Origin: Nansenia antarctica
Lineage: Eukaryota; Chordata; Actinopteri; Argentiniformes; Microstomatidae
Length of the DNA stretch: 64,000 nucleotides
Assembly (NCBI GenBank): GCA_963989245.1
Contig: OZ022354.1
Span: forward strand, 1,392,501 to 1,456,500
Reading direction: 5' to 3'
This document shows positions 35,658 through 45,464 of this stretch, one piece after another. A model generated the notes under the pieces. The model searched no databases. It saw only the letters and a list, made by a program, of their open reading frames with translations, and had not been told where the DNA came from. Position 1 is the first letter of the stretch, and every line of letters starts with the position of its first letter. The translations under genes and the position numbers were made by a program.

Positions 35658-35836
35658 AACAAGAAGCTGAGGCTACTACTTGCATGGGCCCAACGAAATT
35701 GGACAATAGAAGATTGGAAAAAACATCCTTGCCTTTATGACCACAGTGTACCCATCTGCTAATGGCTACTTCCAGCAGGATAATGCGCCATCTCACAAAG
35801 CTCACATCATATCAAACTGGTTTCTTGAACATTCCC
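35658..35836 (+). pseudogene. Tc1/mariner transposase relic
   Basis: Reads RLLLAWAQRNWTIEDWKK (about 35668-35720), joined by deletion to NGYFQQDNAPSHKAHIISNWFLEHS (35757-35833). DNAPSHKA holds the second catalytic Asp of Tc1-like transposases. It is truncated directly at the minus-strand LINE 3' end at 35839. Confidence 0.82.
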
Positions 35837-35838
35837 TA

Positions 35839-36013
35839 TTCAATTCAATTCAACTTTAATTTAACAATTCAACGCCATGTGCAGTGCACTAGGAACATGA
35901 CTTGGTATTCTCCATGCTGAACAAGCTACAGTACATACAACAACAAGACAACACAACAATACTCAAGACAATATATACAGTACCAATATGAGTGAATAAA
36001 TATACTGTACAAC
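35839..36013 (-). mobile_element. LINE 3' end, same family as 4330-4915, without the SINE
   Basis: The reverse complement matches the LINE 3' end at 4360-4472 plus 4862-4915: cactcatattggtactg, ctcaagacaatatatacag in plus reading, and the tail gaattgaattgaa. At 35903-35917 the site tggtattctccatgc is uninterrupted. This is the empty form of the SINE target seen at 4458-4472. Confidence 0.9.
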
Positions 36014-36049
36014 ATCTCCCTTTATAAATCACAATCAAGTCTACATTTT

Positions 36050-36300
36050 GAGCACAGCACTCACTCATATGACAGATGATTGGCTAAAAGATATTGATCA
36101 ACAGAATATTGTAGGTGCAGTACTAGACTTCATTGCTGCCTTTGATGTCATTGATCATAACTTGCTATTAAGGAAACTCAAGTGATGGCTTTACTCCATC
36201 TGCCTCAGCAGGGATAGAAAGCTGCCTGACTAATAGAACACAGAAGGTTCTCTTTACCGGAAGCCTCTCAAATGCAGGACATGTACAGTGTGGGATTCTG
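36050..36300 (+). pseudogene. LINE reverse-transcriptase scrap
   Basis: Reads MTDDWLKDIDQQNIVGAVL-DFIAAFDVIDHNLLLRKL (RT catalytic motif A, D in LDF/AFD) and NTEGSLYRKPLKCRTCTVGFC-like remains. It is cut at 36304 by the CT tract. Confidence 0.8.
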
Positions 36301-36626
<326 letters not shown>

Positions 36627-37056
36627 GTTTCTCCTCAAGATTCGGAGCAACCGATAAAGCGCTGGCTCTCCTTCTGTCTACAACTTGCTCTAAATAAAAA
36701 CGAAAATAAAACTATAAATGAATTAACCACGTTACTATTATTTAGGAAATGCGAATAGATAAGTAGGCTAATAAAGTAACATAAATAGATAATACGTTGT
36801 CCTAGGTAGTCTATTTCTTATTTTCACATGCAATTTAATTAACAAATAACAGGTGCTGAGGTAATTACGTACTCTTGCTCTGTAAAAAAAAAAAAAAAAC
36901 AACCTGACTGCTTATAACTGTTTCACTTTTCGAACCACTCATTAAGGATGGATGACAACAGAGACTGAACCCAGAACACATTTATAATGAAGTGAAATGA
37001 AGCATGATATTATTGACGGCCATTATCAAAGGCAAACTCAATGTACAAAGAAATGT
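36627..37056. other. Non-coding region, nothing recognised
   Basis: AT-rich, with an A run at 36884-36899. No supported feature. Confidence 0.5.
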
Positions 37057-37147
37057 CTGGCAGTAGCAGGCTGGCAGTAGCAAGCTGGCAGTAGCAAGCT
37101 GGCAGTAGCAAGCTGGCAGTAGCAGGCTGGCAGTAGCAGGCTGGCAA
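37057..37147. repeat. 14-bp minisatellite, left half
   Basis: Six to seven units of ctggcagtagcaag / ctggcagtagcagg. The same repeat resumes at 40141-40196, on the other side of the hAT cluster. Confidence 0.93.
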
Positions 37148-37424
37148 TCGCCACTGATTTCCCAAAACGATTCGATTCACGATTCGATTCCGATTCGATT
37201 TAGTTACAATATCAATTTTCCTTGAATATGAAGAGATTCTCAGAACTAATGCTATATAAATGGTTCAAGGAACCCTATAACATGTAGCATTGTACGGTAC
37301 ATTTTGCTAAATCAGACACTACAAAAAGTGCTTTTTAATGTGCTTTACTGCAGCCAGTGTAAATAAAGGGGCTACAAACATAGCCTAAAATAGCTTATTT
37401 GCATAATATATATATATATATACT

Positions 37425-38994
37425 CAGGGTTCGAGTTATGTGGGAGCCAATGGGAGCTGAGCTCCCATAGAGATGGTCTGAGGCTCTCTGAGCTCCCATG
37501 AAGGCAGTAAAATCAAAAATCTGTGGGGGTCACTAATAATACATTACCACAACTATTATTTGATCAAAATGTTAATGTAATGAATATTATTTCATTTATA
37601 TTATAAATATTGTAAAATAAACACGTTTTCCAAAAGAACTACGCGCACCATTAATCTCCTGTGAATGACAGTATGCCTTTGACTGCCTGCACTTCACCAC
37701 CAAGACACCATGGGGCGCAGTAGAATATTGTGCAACAGCAAAAGGTTGATTAATCAGCTGTGCGGTAAACCGTTGGAACACACAGTGCACAGCTGATTAA
37801 TCAATTAAACCAATAGAGTGAGACACCAGTTGCCTTTCAGGAAGTAGTGAGATCGTGCACCTAGCCTATTATTGAGAAGCAAACATTCATTCATTAGCTA
37901 TACAGGAGTATATACATACAGTAGCTACCATGCCGCCCAAAAAAAGGCCACTGCTGCCGACCGGGTCATCAAGCCTAGAACATTTCGTGTTTTTATCAAA
38001 GAAACCTGCTATGACACCTAACGTTAGCCCTGCTGCTACTACTATTACTGCTACTACTGCTGCTACTACTGAGGACTCTGCTACCAGGCCTGAACGCGCA
38101 ACACCCACACCCAGTTCAGATGAGGGGCAGAATGAAGAGGTAGGGGAGGCAACGCCACAGAACTGGGGAGAAGATCAGTGGAGATCCTGGAAAAAAAGAA
38201 ACCCCTGGCTATTTGCAAATGAGGATGGGGTTGGATGCCTTGCCTGTAAAGAGGCAAAGACTCTTTTACTTTCAGAGAAAAAGTGGGGAGTGCATTTGGC
38301 GGATGCCTGGATCAATGGGACAGTAAGTAGCCCCGTTCAAAAGCAGTTGCGGAAAAAGATGTATATACACCGCGACAGTCATGCTCATAAACGTGCTGTT
38401 GAAATAGCAGAGCTTAAACAAAAGGAAGTGCTTCCTAAGAAAGTAGCAGCACTCACTTCCATTATGTACAAGGAGACAGCAAGTTCGTTCAGGGCAGCCT
38501 ATACTGTGGCTAAAGAAAGGATGCCATATACAAAACTGAATCCAATCATGAAGCTTAATGAGATGAATGGCGCGATAGTCGGCCCTACTCACCGATCAGA
38601 TCATTAATGTGCACAGATTGTAGAGCACATTGCACAGGAGATGAAAAAGAAATTCATTTCTAATGTCAAATCACTTATTTATTTGTTTATTTATTAGTTA
38701 TTGTGTTATTAAAGTGTTTAAGTGTTTTATGGTAAAGCATTATGAGTGGTGTGTGTGTGCAGGGTGCTCGTGAGTTGTATATTTTGGGGAGGGGGAGGCT
38801 TGTGTATGGGGGCGGGGGGTCCTCACACAAAGGAGTAGCCTAGGGCCACTGACCACCTTAATCCGCTACTGCCTATAGCTAATTAAAACTTGTAAGTCCC
38901 ATCGCTGTGTGGGCATGATTCGCGCGTGCATGAGAACATTTCGCACTGTTATTTTGGAGACCCCCACAGAGCTCAGCTTATAACTCGAACCCTG
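37425..38994 (+). mobile_element. 1570-bp hAT transposon nested in the older hAT
   Basis: Perfect 15-bp terminal inverted repeats cagggttcgagttat (37425-37439; reverse complement at 38980-38994), flanked by a perfect 8-bp duplication tatatact (37417-37424 and 38995-39002). An 8-bp duplication is the hallmark of hAT. The flank is a TA-rich microsatellite. The element carries only an N-terminal transposase ORF (37930-38607), so it is an internally deleted, non-autonomous copy. The perfect ends and duplication suggest a fairly recent insertion. Confidence 0.95.
37930..38607 (+). CDS. N-terminal hAT transposase-like ORF (KIAA1586-like zinc-finger region)
   Basis: 225 codons, uninterrupted. Residues 1-25 are basic and polar, 30-65 are Thr/Ala-rich, and 75-160 form a zinc-binding region with WKKRNPWLFANEDGVGCLACKEA (Cys-x2-Cys), GVHLADAWINGTV, and HAHKRAVEIAE (His pair), as in hAT proteins related to human KIAA1586. 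After residue about 220 the frame stops; a further scrap, CAQIVEHIAQEMKKKF, follows the stop. The RNase-H-like catalytic domain is absent, so the ORF cannot encode an active transposase. Translation is possible but unproven. A domesticated host gene is unlikely because intact transposon ends surround it. Confidence 0.7.
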   Translation: MPPKKRPLLPTGSSSLEHFVFLSKKPAMTPNVSPAATTITATTAATTEDSATRPERATPTPSSDEGQNEEVGEATPQNWGEDQWRSWKKRNPWLFANEDGVGCLACKEAKTLLLSEKKWGVHLADAWINGTVSSPVQKQLRKKMYIHRDSHAHKRAVEIAELKQKEVLPKKVAALTSIMYKETASSFRAAYTVAKERMPYTKLNPIMKLNEMNGAIVGPTHRSDH

Positions 38995-39000
38995 TATATA

Positions 39001-39002
<2 letters not shown>

Positions 39003-39058
<56 letters not shown>

Positions 39059-39060
39059 TA
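39003..39060. repeat. (TA)n microsatellite
   Basis: About 55 bp of ta repeats right of the nested hAT. It continues the TA tract (37408-37424) that was split by the insertion. Confidence 0.95.
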
Positions 39061-39275
39061 AATAAAAATGTGCAAAACTCAAACGAAAATAGTGTAATAG
39101 ATGAGGGTATTTTGGGGAACAAAAAAATACATTGTAAACATTAATGTCCATGAAACTAAAGCCCTTCATTACTGCTTTCTCACTTTTTGGAGATTGGAAG
39201 ATTTTATTCAGGAATAAACATAATTGGAAAATCAATGATTATTAAAATACTGTAGTATACAGTAACAATAAGTTC

Positions 39276-39779
39276 GTGGAAACACCACAAATCTACGGAA
39301 CCACTTATTGAGGCATCACCCTGACGTGAAACATGGAAAAGCGGATCCGAAACAAGCCTCGCTGATAAAGTGGCAAGTGATTGTCAGGTACGAGTCCATT
39401 GCTCTGGATGTCCAGCTGTCACACGTTATGGCAACTCTCTCTGCTGGCTGGAGTGAAGTTGCGATGTCACGTTTCACCTGCACGGACATGTCTGGGACTA
39501 TCACTTCACTCAACTGTTTGCGTGTCGGTAACACGTAGCGTGGTTCTAGTACACTGACGAGGCTTCAAAAGCCAGCATTTTCGACAACGCTGTACGGGCG
39601 TATATCCTTGCAAATAAAATTTGCTACAGCCTCGGTAATTTGTTGGGCATGCAGAGAATTTGATTGTAATTTGCAGCCAAACGTCTTTATCAGCGAGGCT
39701 TGTTTCGGATCCGCTTTTCCATGTTTCACGTCAGGGTGATGCCTCAATAAGTGGTTCCGTAGATTTGTGGTGTTTCCAC
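39276..39779. repeat. Perfect 95-bp inverted repeat inside the outer hAT
   Basis: Arms 39276-39370 and 39685-39779 are identical reverse complements over 95 bp, with a 314-bp spacer. The right arm (minus strand) encodes the BED-finger block NTTNLRNHLLRHHPDVKHG...QASLIK. The left arm is an inverted extra copy that replaces the downstream transposase sequence after YLTITCHF. Confidence 0.95.
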
Positions 39780-40140
39780 TAAATTTAAACTCCACTGCGG
39801 CGCGCACAGCTTGCATATGGCTTTGCTTTTGTCCTGCTCATCTCTATCGTCATAATTTTTACATCCAAAATGCACCCAGACATCTGCCTTTAAGCCTGGT
39901 GGTGACTCGAGTGTCCCTGCCATCACCATGTTTTTAGATTTTACAGTGTTGAGACCTCTCGTTGCGTGAGATATGAGATATGATAAATTATTGTAGCGCG
40001 AGATCTGGCCACGAGATCTCGTTGCGGGTTGAAGCTGCAAGCAGGAAAATGCATGAAAGATCGATCTCGGGATCGATAATCGCTCATTCAATGAAGATCG
40101 ATTCAGAATCGGGATTTTTTTTTTTTTTTAACCCAGTCCT

Positions 40141-40196
40141 AGCTGGCAGTAGCAGTAGCAGGCTGGCAGTAGCAGGCTGGCAGTAGCAGTAGCAGC
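40141..40196. repeat. 14-bp minisatellite, right half
   Basis: ctggcagtagcag-type units, some shortened (gcagtagcagtagcag). It continues the array at 37057-37147. Confidence 0.9.
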
Positions 40197-40278
40197 TCAG
40201 CATCCAGCCGTAGCAGAAAGGCTTCAGTATGGAAGACGCAACAAAAAGAGCTGCAGCAGTTCCGCCACCACACGCTGC

Positions 40279-40347
40279 TGAGGTTGACTGAGGTTGACTG
40301 AGGTTGACTGAGGTTGACGCTGAGGTTGACTCAGCTGAGGTTGACGT
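40279..40347. repeat. 10-bp minisatellite, 6 copies
   Basis: tgaggttgac repeated; the last two units are separated by gc and tcagc. Confidence 0.93.
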
Positions 40348-40687
40348 TTGCGGTATAATTTAGGGGTAAGACTAAGAGCGTTGTAATTTGGATAATGTGC
40401 AAAGCACTTGTGACACCAGATGGTGTTTTGAATAACCAGTAGCCAAGGTTTTTCCGTTTTTTACATATTCTGAAATTTCAGATTGTAAGCTTTCAAATGA
40501 TGTGTCATTGACATCGTAAAAAAAGTTGAAGATGATATACGTATTTGAATGTTGGTACACCTCGAATGGAGAATGGGAGAAACTCGCTCTGAATCAAAAC
40601 ACACAACAGCTGCTCACAACTAGCAGCTAAGAAAGCACATCGCTATGAACATCTAACTGCATGTTCATAACATCACAACATGCTGAT

Positions 40688-41887
40688 ATGAATGAATGGT
40701 CTTTATTGTCATTGCTATAGTACAGGTACCAAACAACGAAATTTGGGAGGGGTGGCTCCCCTGGTGCTTGGAAAGAAAAAAAAACACAAGAAGGGAAGGA
40801 GCTGGTTTACATAAATAAAGGCTATGTACACTATCCACTATACTATACTGTACAGATAGACGACTAGGGTTGTCATATTGCACATAGTGTTATTGCACAT
40901 TCATTTGAAGTGTCGCAGTTTGCAGGCTAGAAATGTACATATTTGTGCCTCAGCACTACACCTGATTTTTTCAGTCCAGCAGCTGCCATCAATCCATCCA
41001 GACTGTCCAGGGCCCAGAACCTAGGTCTTTGCTGTGTTCAGGGCCTGGATGGCCCTGGGGTAGAAGCTGTGCTTCAGTCTGTTTGTCCTTGCGGCCATGG
41101 TCCTGTACCGCCTTTTCGAGGGCAGCCGGGTAAAGTGTTCGTACCCAGGGTGGGTTGGGTCTCTGGAGATCTTGGAGGCCTTCCTGAGACAGCGTGTGTT
41201 GTACAGCTCTTCCAGAGAGGGGAGGGGGGCGCCGGTGATCTTCTGGGCTGTTCTCACGACGCTCTGTAGGGCATTTCTCTCCGCGGTTGTGCAGCTGGAG
41301 AACCAGTTGCAGATGCCGTAGGTGAGGATGCTCTCCACTGCGCCGCGGTAGTAGGCCACCATTATCTCCTGCTTGATGTGTTCCTTCCTGAGGACTCTCA
41401 GGATGTAGAGCCGCTGTTGTGCCTTCTTGATGGTGGCTGTTGTGTTGTTCTTCCAGGACAGGTCATCCTGTATGTGCACCCCCAGGAATCGGAGGGCTGA
41501 GACTCTCTCCACGCTCTCTCCGTCGATGAGCAGGGGCTGGATCTCGGACTTTTTCCTCCTGAAGTCCACGATGATTTCCTGGGTCTTTGACTTGTTCAGC
41601 AGCAGGTTGTTAACCTTGCACAGCTTGCTCAGTTGCTCTACCTCATCCCTGTACGCCGCCTCGTCCCCCCCCGAGATGCAGCCCACCACGGTGGTGTCGT
41701 CTGCAAACTTTACGATGGAGTTGCTGGGGTGGACGGGGGTGAAGTCGTAGGTGTAGAGGTTGTAGAGGATGGGGCTTAGCACGCAGCCCTGGGGGGACCC
41801 AGTGCTGAGTCTGAGGGCTGTGGAGGTGTGGGAGCCCACCCGCACCCACTGGGGGCGGTCGGTCAGGAAGTCCTTGATCCATGCACA
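40688..41887 (-). pseudogene. 5'-truncated LINE copy (same family as 25717-28240)
   Basis: A minus-strand frame open for nearly 290 codons, from CAWIKDFLTDRPQWVRVG through STGSPQGCVLSPILYNLYTYDF, the catalytic FADDTTVVG, QEIIVDFRRKKSE, LRFLGVHIQDDLSW, SILTYGICNWFSSC, RTAQKITGAPLPSLEELYNTRC and RFRTM-like RYRTMAARTNRLK. No stop or frameshift occurs before the normal end at 41021. Only the C-terminal half of the RT exists, because reverse transcription stopped early. The 3' UTR ends with ggtctttattgtcattg and a (cattc)n-type tail at 40688. The first codons of the open frame come from the adjacent mariner end. Confidence 0.92.
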
Positions 41888-41892
41888 TACAC

Positions 41893-42478
41893 CGCGTTCC
41901 AAATTATTATGCAAATGATAGTTTTCTCAGATTTTCCTAAATAGTCGATGCAAATGACAATCAGTATAATTTTCAAGTCATCAACCGTTAGAGTATAATA
42001 AAAATAATAAAAATAAAAAACTCAAAATGCACTGTTCCAAATTATTATGCACAACAGAGTTTCAAAACATTTTATAGGTTGTAAAGAACTAAAAATGGTA
42101 ATTTGATGAATTTAGGGTTAGGAGGTCATATTAGGAGGTCATATTTACTGAAATTTCAAACAAAAACATCTTAACAGATCAAGTTACATGTTAACATAGG
42201 ACCCCTTCTTTGATATCACCTTCACAATTCTTGCATCCATTGAACTTGTGAGTTTTTGGACAGTTTCTGCTTGAATTTCTTTGCAGGATGCCAGAATAGC
42301 CTCCCAGAGCTGCTGTTTTGATGTGAACTGCCTCCCACCCTCATATATATTTTGCTTGAGGATGCTCCAAAGGTTCTCAATAGGGTTGAGGTCAGGGGAA
42401 AATGGGGGCCACACCATGAGTTTCTCTCCTTTTATGCCTATAGCAGCCAATGACACAGAGGTATTCTTTGCAGCATGC
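41893..42478 (-). pseudogene. Mariner/Tc1-like transposon fragment, transposase C-terminus
   Basis: The minus strand (42456-42184) encodes GEKLMVWPPFSPDLNPIENLW, whose Glu is the third catalytic residue, then SILKQNIYEGGRQFTSKQQLWEAI and a normal C-terminus near MDARIVKVISKKG. The terminal motif gttccaaattattatgca occurs twice as a direct repeat (41896-41913 and 42034-42051), a known layout at the ends of this family. The N-terminal two thirds are missing. The fragment sits exactly between two inverted LINE copies. Confidence 0.9.
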
Positions 42479-42482
42479 TAAT

Positions 42483-43672
42483 GGGTGCTAAGCCCCATCC
42501 TCTACAACCTCTACACCTACGACTTCACCCCCGTCCACCCCAGCAACTCCATCGTAAAGTTTGCAGACGACACCACCGTGGTGGGCTGCATCTCGGGGGG
42601 GGACGAGGCGGCGTACAGGGATGAGGTAGAGCAGCTGAGCAAGCTGTGCAAGGTTAACAACCTGCTGCTGAACCAGACAAAGACCCAGGAAATCATCGTG
42701 GACTTCAGGAGGAAAAAATCTGAGGTCCAGCCCCTGCTCATCGACGGAGGGAGCGTGGAGAGTCTCAACCCTCCGATTCCTGGGGGTGCACATACAGGAT
42801 GACCTGTCCTGGAAGAACAACACAGCAGCCATCATCAAGAAGGCACAACAGCGGCTCTTCTTCCTGAGAGTCCTCAGGAAAGACCACTTCAGACAGGAGA
42901 TGCTGGTGGCCTTCTACCGCTGCGCAGTGGAGAGCATCCTCACCTACTGCATCTGCAACTGGTTCTCCAGCTGCACAGCCGCAGAGAGGAATGCGCTACA
43001 GAGAGTCGTGAGAACGGCCCAGAAGATCACCGGCGCCGCCCTCCCCTCTCTAAGAAGAGCTGTACAACACACGCTGCCTCAGGAAGGCCTCCAAGATCTC
43101 CAGAGACCCATCCCACCCTGGGTACGAACACTTTGCTCGGCTGCCCTCGAACAGGCGGTACAGGACCATGTACGCAAGGACAAACAGACTGAAGCTCAGC
43201 TTCTACCCCAGGGCCATCCAGGCCCTGAACACAGCAAAGACCTAGGTTCTGGGCCCTGGACAGTCTGGACGGATTGATGGCAGCTGCTGGATTGAAAATC
43301 AGGTGTAGTGCTGAGGCACAAATGTGTACATTTCAAGCCTGCAAACTGCGACACTTTAAATGAATGTGCAATAACACTATGTGCAATATGACAACCCTAG
43401 GGTACATAAGGTTGCAGAGAATAGGAAATGTTAGAATAGGTATAGCATAGCATAGAGTACAGCACAGTGTTTTATTTGTATAGTATAGTATAGTGGATAG
43501 GGTACATAGCCTTTATTTATGTAAACCAGCTCCTTTCCCTTCTTGTTTTTTCTTTAGTTTTTTTTCTTTTCCTAGCACCAGGGGAGCCCCCCCTCCCAAA
43601 TTTCGTTGTTTGGTACCTGTACTATATCAATGACAATAAAGACCATTCATTCATTCATTCATTCATCTGTAG
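42483..43672 (+). pseudogene. 5'-truncated LINE copy in opposite orientation
   Basis: Begins abruptly at VLSPILYNLYTYDFTPVHPSNSIVKFADDTTVVG (42485), so it is truncated a little further 3' than its minus-strand sister. Frames change at about 42760 (loss of 4 bp in the ESVERVSTLRF region) and about 43050 (extra A in 'ctctaagaagagc'). A TAG ends the last block at KDLGSGPW. The 3' UTR (43250-43672) matches that of the sister copies and ends with repeated cattc. Confidence 0.92.
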
Positions 43673-43991
43673 TCAAGAGACGGTTATTATTTTTTAACAT
43701 CACATCTGACCAAACATGTCCTGCAGACCCTAGTATTATCACACTTAGATGACTGCCTGGTGGTCTGGTCAGGCACTACTAAAACACATCTAGGGTAGCT
43801 ACTACGGGTTCAGAACAGAGCAGCTTGGCTTGCCCTGCAGTGCACAATGAGAGCTAATATGCTTAGCAACATGCATGACCGACTCTTCTGGCTAAAGTTC
43901 ACAGGTTAAAAGCATCACTTCTTTCATTTGTAAAACACCCATACCCCAACAGACATGCCCCCAGTGGTAACTACACAATTCCAAAAACTAA

Positions 43992-45464
43992 AGCCTGGTA
44001 CACACAAAGATTTACTAAATCTTAACAGATTTTTTTTCTGAGAGAGACCCCACACATGAAGAAAAAAAATCATGGATTGAACAGTTTTGATCGTATTGTG
44101 TGTGGTCTGCTCTGATATTCCCAATACAGCACACCACATACAAAGATTTGTCGTTACGACAGTCTAGAGTCTCGTCCCCCAAGCCAGAAATCTTGCGTGA
44201 TCAGGGTAGTAGTACCCTGACTGACCTGTACGAGGCAGCCATGTGCGACAGGGCAAATAAAGTTCAGAGGAACGAAAAGAAGAAGTCAGCTCGCTTCTTG
44301 ATTGGCTACCAGGGACACGGGAAGGGGGGTGCTGAGGGTGCTGCAGCACCCCCTAGCGGCAGGCAGAAGGAGCTCCTCCTGGCTGAATTTAAAAAATAAA
44401 AATATTATTCAAACAATAATTTAAAACAATATAATAACTATTGTTGCTTTTGGGAATAAAAATAAATGTGTTTTTTGTAATAAATGTAAAAATGTGTTTG
44501 TTAGTTTTAATGTTAGTGATCACTTGGTCATATCTTGCTAGGGACTTGACATCCGAGTTAGCTAACTAGGTGCAGGTGCAACTTGGCGCAAAAACGAATC
44601 TCTGAGTTCAGCCAGAACAATTGAAGTGGAGCTGGAAGAAGATGCTGATGCAGGGGCAGGGCCTTCTTCCACTTTGCCTACAGACCACCATCCTACCCCA
44701 TCCAGTGTAGCAGCAGGACCTAGCAGGTCTGAGGCTTACGTTAGCCCTAGCCAACACAGACCAGGGGTCCCGCCACCGCCACCGCCACCCCCACCCCCAC
44801 CCCCGTTTGACGAGCCGTGTCGACCAGACATACGTTTTCCTGGGAGGAAAATTGGAACAGAGACATTCGAGCGGTCATTTCAAAAGAGCTGGTTTACCAG
44901 GTGGAAATGGTTGCATTATGTCACTGAAAGAGACCCTGTTCTTTGCTTCTCTTGCAGTAAAGCTATAGAGAAGGGGTTAAGGCACCACGACAGAAAGACA
45001 AGTGCATTTACAGTAGGAGGCTTTTGTAAGTTTAGCCAACACGAGATGTCTGACATACATTCAGAATCGGTGAGATTGCTTGCTTCGCTTAACAACACTC
45101 CCATTAATGCTCTACTGTCGGACGTTGTTGAGAAAGAGCAACAGACGGCCAGAAACGTATTAGAACTGATATTCAGATCCATCAGATTCTTAGGCAGCGA
45201 AGGGCTTCCGTTAAGAGGCAATAACAATCGAGATGGAGTGCTGTCTGTAATAATGGTCAACATTATTTATTTACGATCGTCAGCCCCGACCATTTTCCGA
45301 GCAGATTGTCGGGAGAAATTGACTCTTAACACACTTCACACCACAGAATAATCTTGTAGGATAATCTTTAGAGACATCCGATAATCGGGCGTTTGCTGTC
45401 TTTGATCGGAAGCAGGGAAATCAGGCCAAAATCGGCCAGATTATCTTTATGTGTGTACCAGGCT
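43992..45464 (+). mobile_element. 1473-bp Harbinger-like element, long relative of the 17934 MITE
   Basis: Termini agcctggtacacacaaagat and, in reverse, agcctggtacacacataaag. Flanked by taa at 43989-43991 and 45465-45467. About 170 bp at the left and 110 bp at the right match the MITE at 17934-18187 closely. Between them lies about 1.2 kb absent from the MITE. That interior starts after 'tacgaca' (about 44160) and ends before 'cttgtaggataatc' (about 45352), and it carries a hAT-type zinc-finger ORF. Either the interior is the original cargo or a hAT inserted later; the stretch ggggggtgctgagggtgctg (about 44324) followed by cagcaccccc resembles a hAT end. Confidence 0.85.
44626..45351 (+). CDS. 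TTF/ZMYM-type zinc-finger ORF (hAT transposase N-terminus-like)
   Basis: 241 codons. Residues 1-45 are acidic and Ser/Pro-rich, followed by a run of 12 prolines (about residue 48-60), then RPDIRFPGRKIGTETFERSF and the TTF zinc-finger block QKSWFTRWKWLHYVTERDPVLCFSC (Cys-x2-Cys), GGFCKFSQHEMSDIHSESV (Cys, His), and QTARNVLELIFRSIRFLGSEG-LPLRGNN. This order is that of hAT transposases and ZMYM1-like proteins. The catalytic domain is missing; the ORF runs out in the terminal region. The frame is open upstream to about 44565, so the start is uncertain. A small frame at 44100-44399 just upstream is unidentified. Confidence 0.65.
   Translation: MELEEDADAGAGPSSTLPTDHHPTPSSVAAGPSRSEAYVSPSQHRPGVPPPPPPPPPPPPFDEPCRPDIRFPGRKIGTETFERSFQKSWFTRWKWLHYVTERDPVLCFSCSKAIEKGLRHHDRKTSAFTVGGFCKFSQHEMSDIHSESVRLLASLNNTPINALLSDVVEKEQQTARNVLELIFRSIRFLGSEGLPLRGNNNRDGVLSVIMVNIIYLRSSAPTIFRADCREKLTLNTLHTTE

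Larger units (their letters stand above)
37148..40140 (-). mobile_element. Decayed hAT (Ac/ZBED-type) transposon hosting a second hAT
   Basis: This lies between the two halves of one 14-bp minisatellite. Reading on the minus strand, the right end starts near 40134 (taggactgggtt) with a GATCGAT-rich subterminal region. Coding scraps follow: ESPPGLKADVWVHFGCK (39880-39935), AICKLC (about 39840), FSGNTTNLRNHLLRHHPDVKHG (about 39715-39790, the His-x-His of a BED zinc finger), SNSLHAQQITEAVANFICKDIRPYSVVENAGF, then KQLSEVIVPDMS...AITCDSWTSRAMDSYLTITCHF (39370-39530). The left end (about 37148-37205) is rich in cgattcgattc. Frameshifts and an inversion make it dead. The exact termini are inferred from the interrupted minisatellite and are not proved. 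Confidence 0.78.

Noticed and set aside
37930..38607. Domesticated host gene of the KIAA1586 type
   Set aside because: Perfect terminal inverted repeats and an 8-bp duplication surround it, and the catalytic part is missing.
44100..44399. 99-codon frame upstream of the TTF-type ORF
   Set aside because: Crosses the MITE-derived terminal region and the candidate hAT end; no domain recognised, so it is not called separately.
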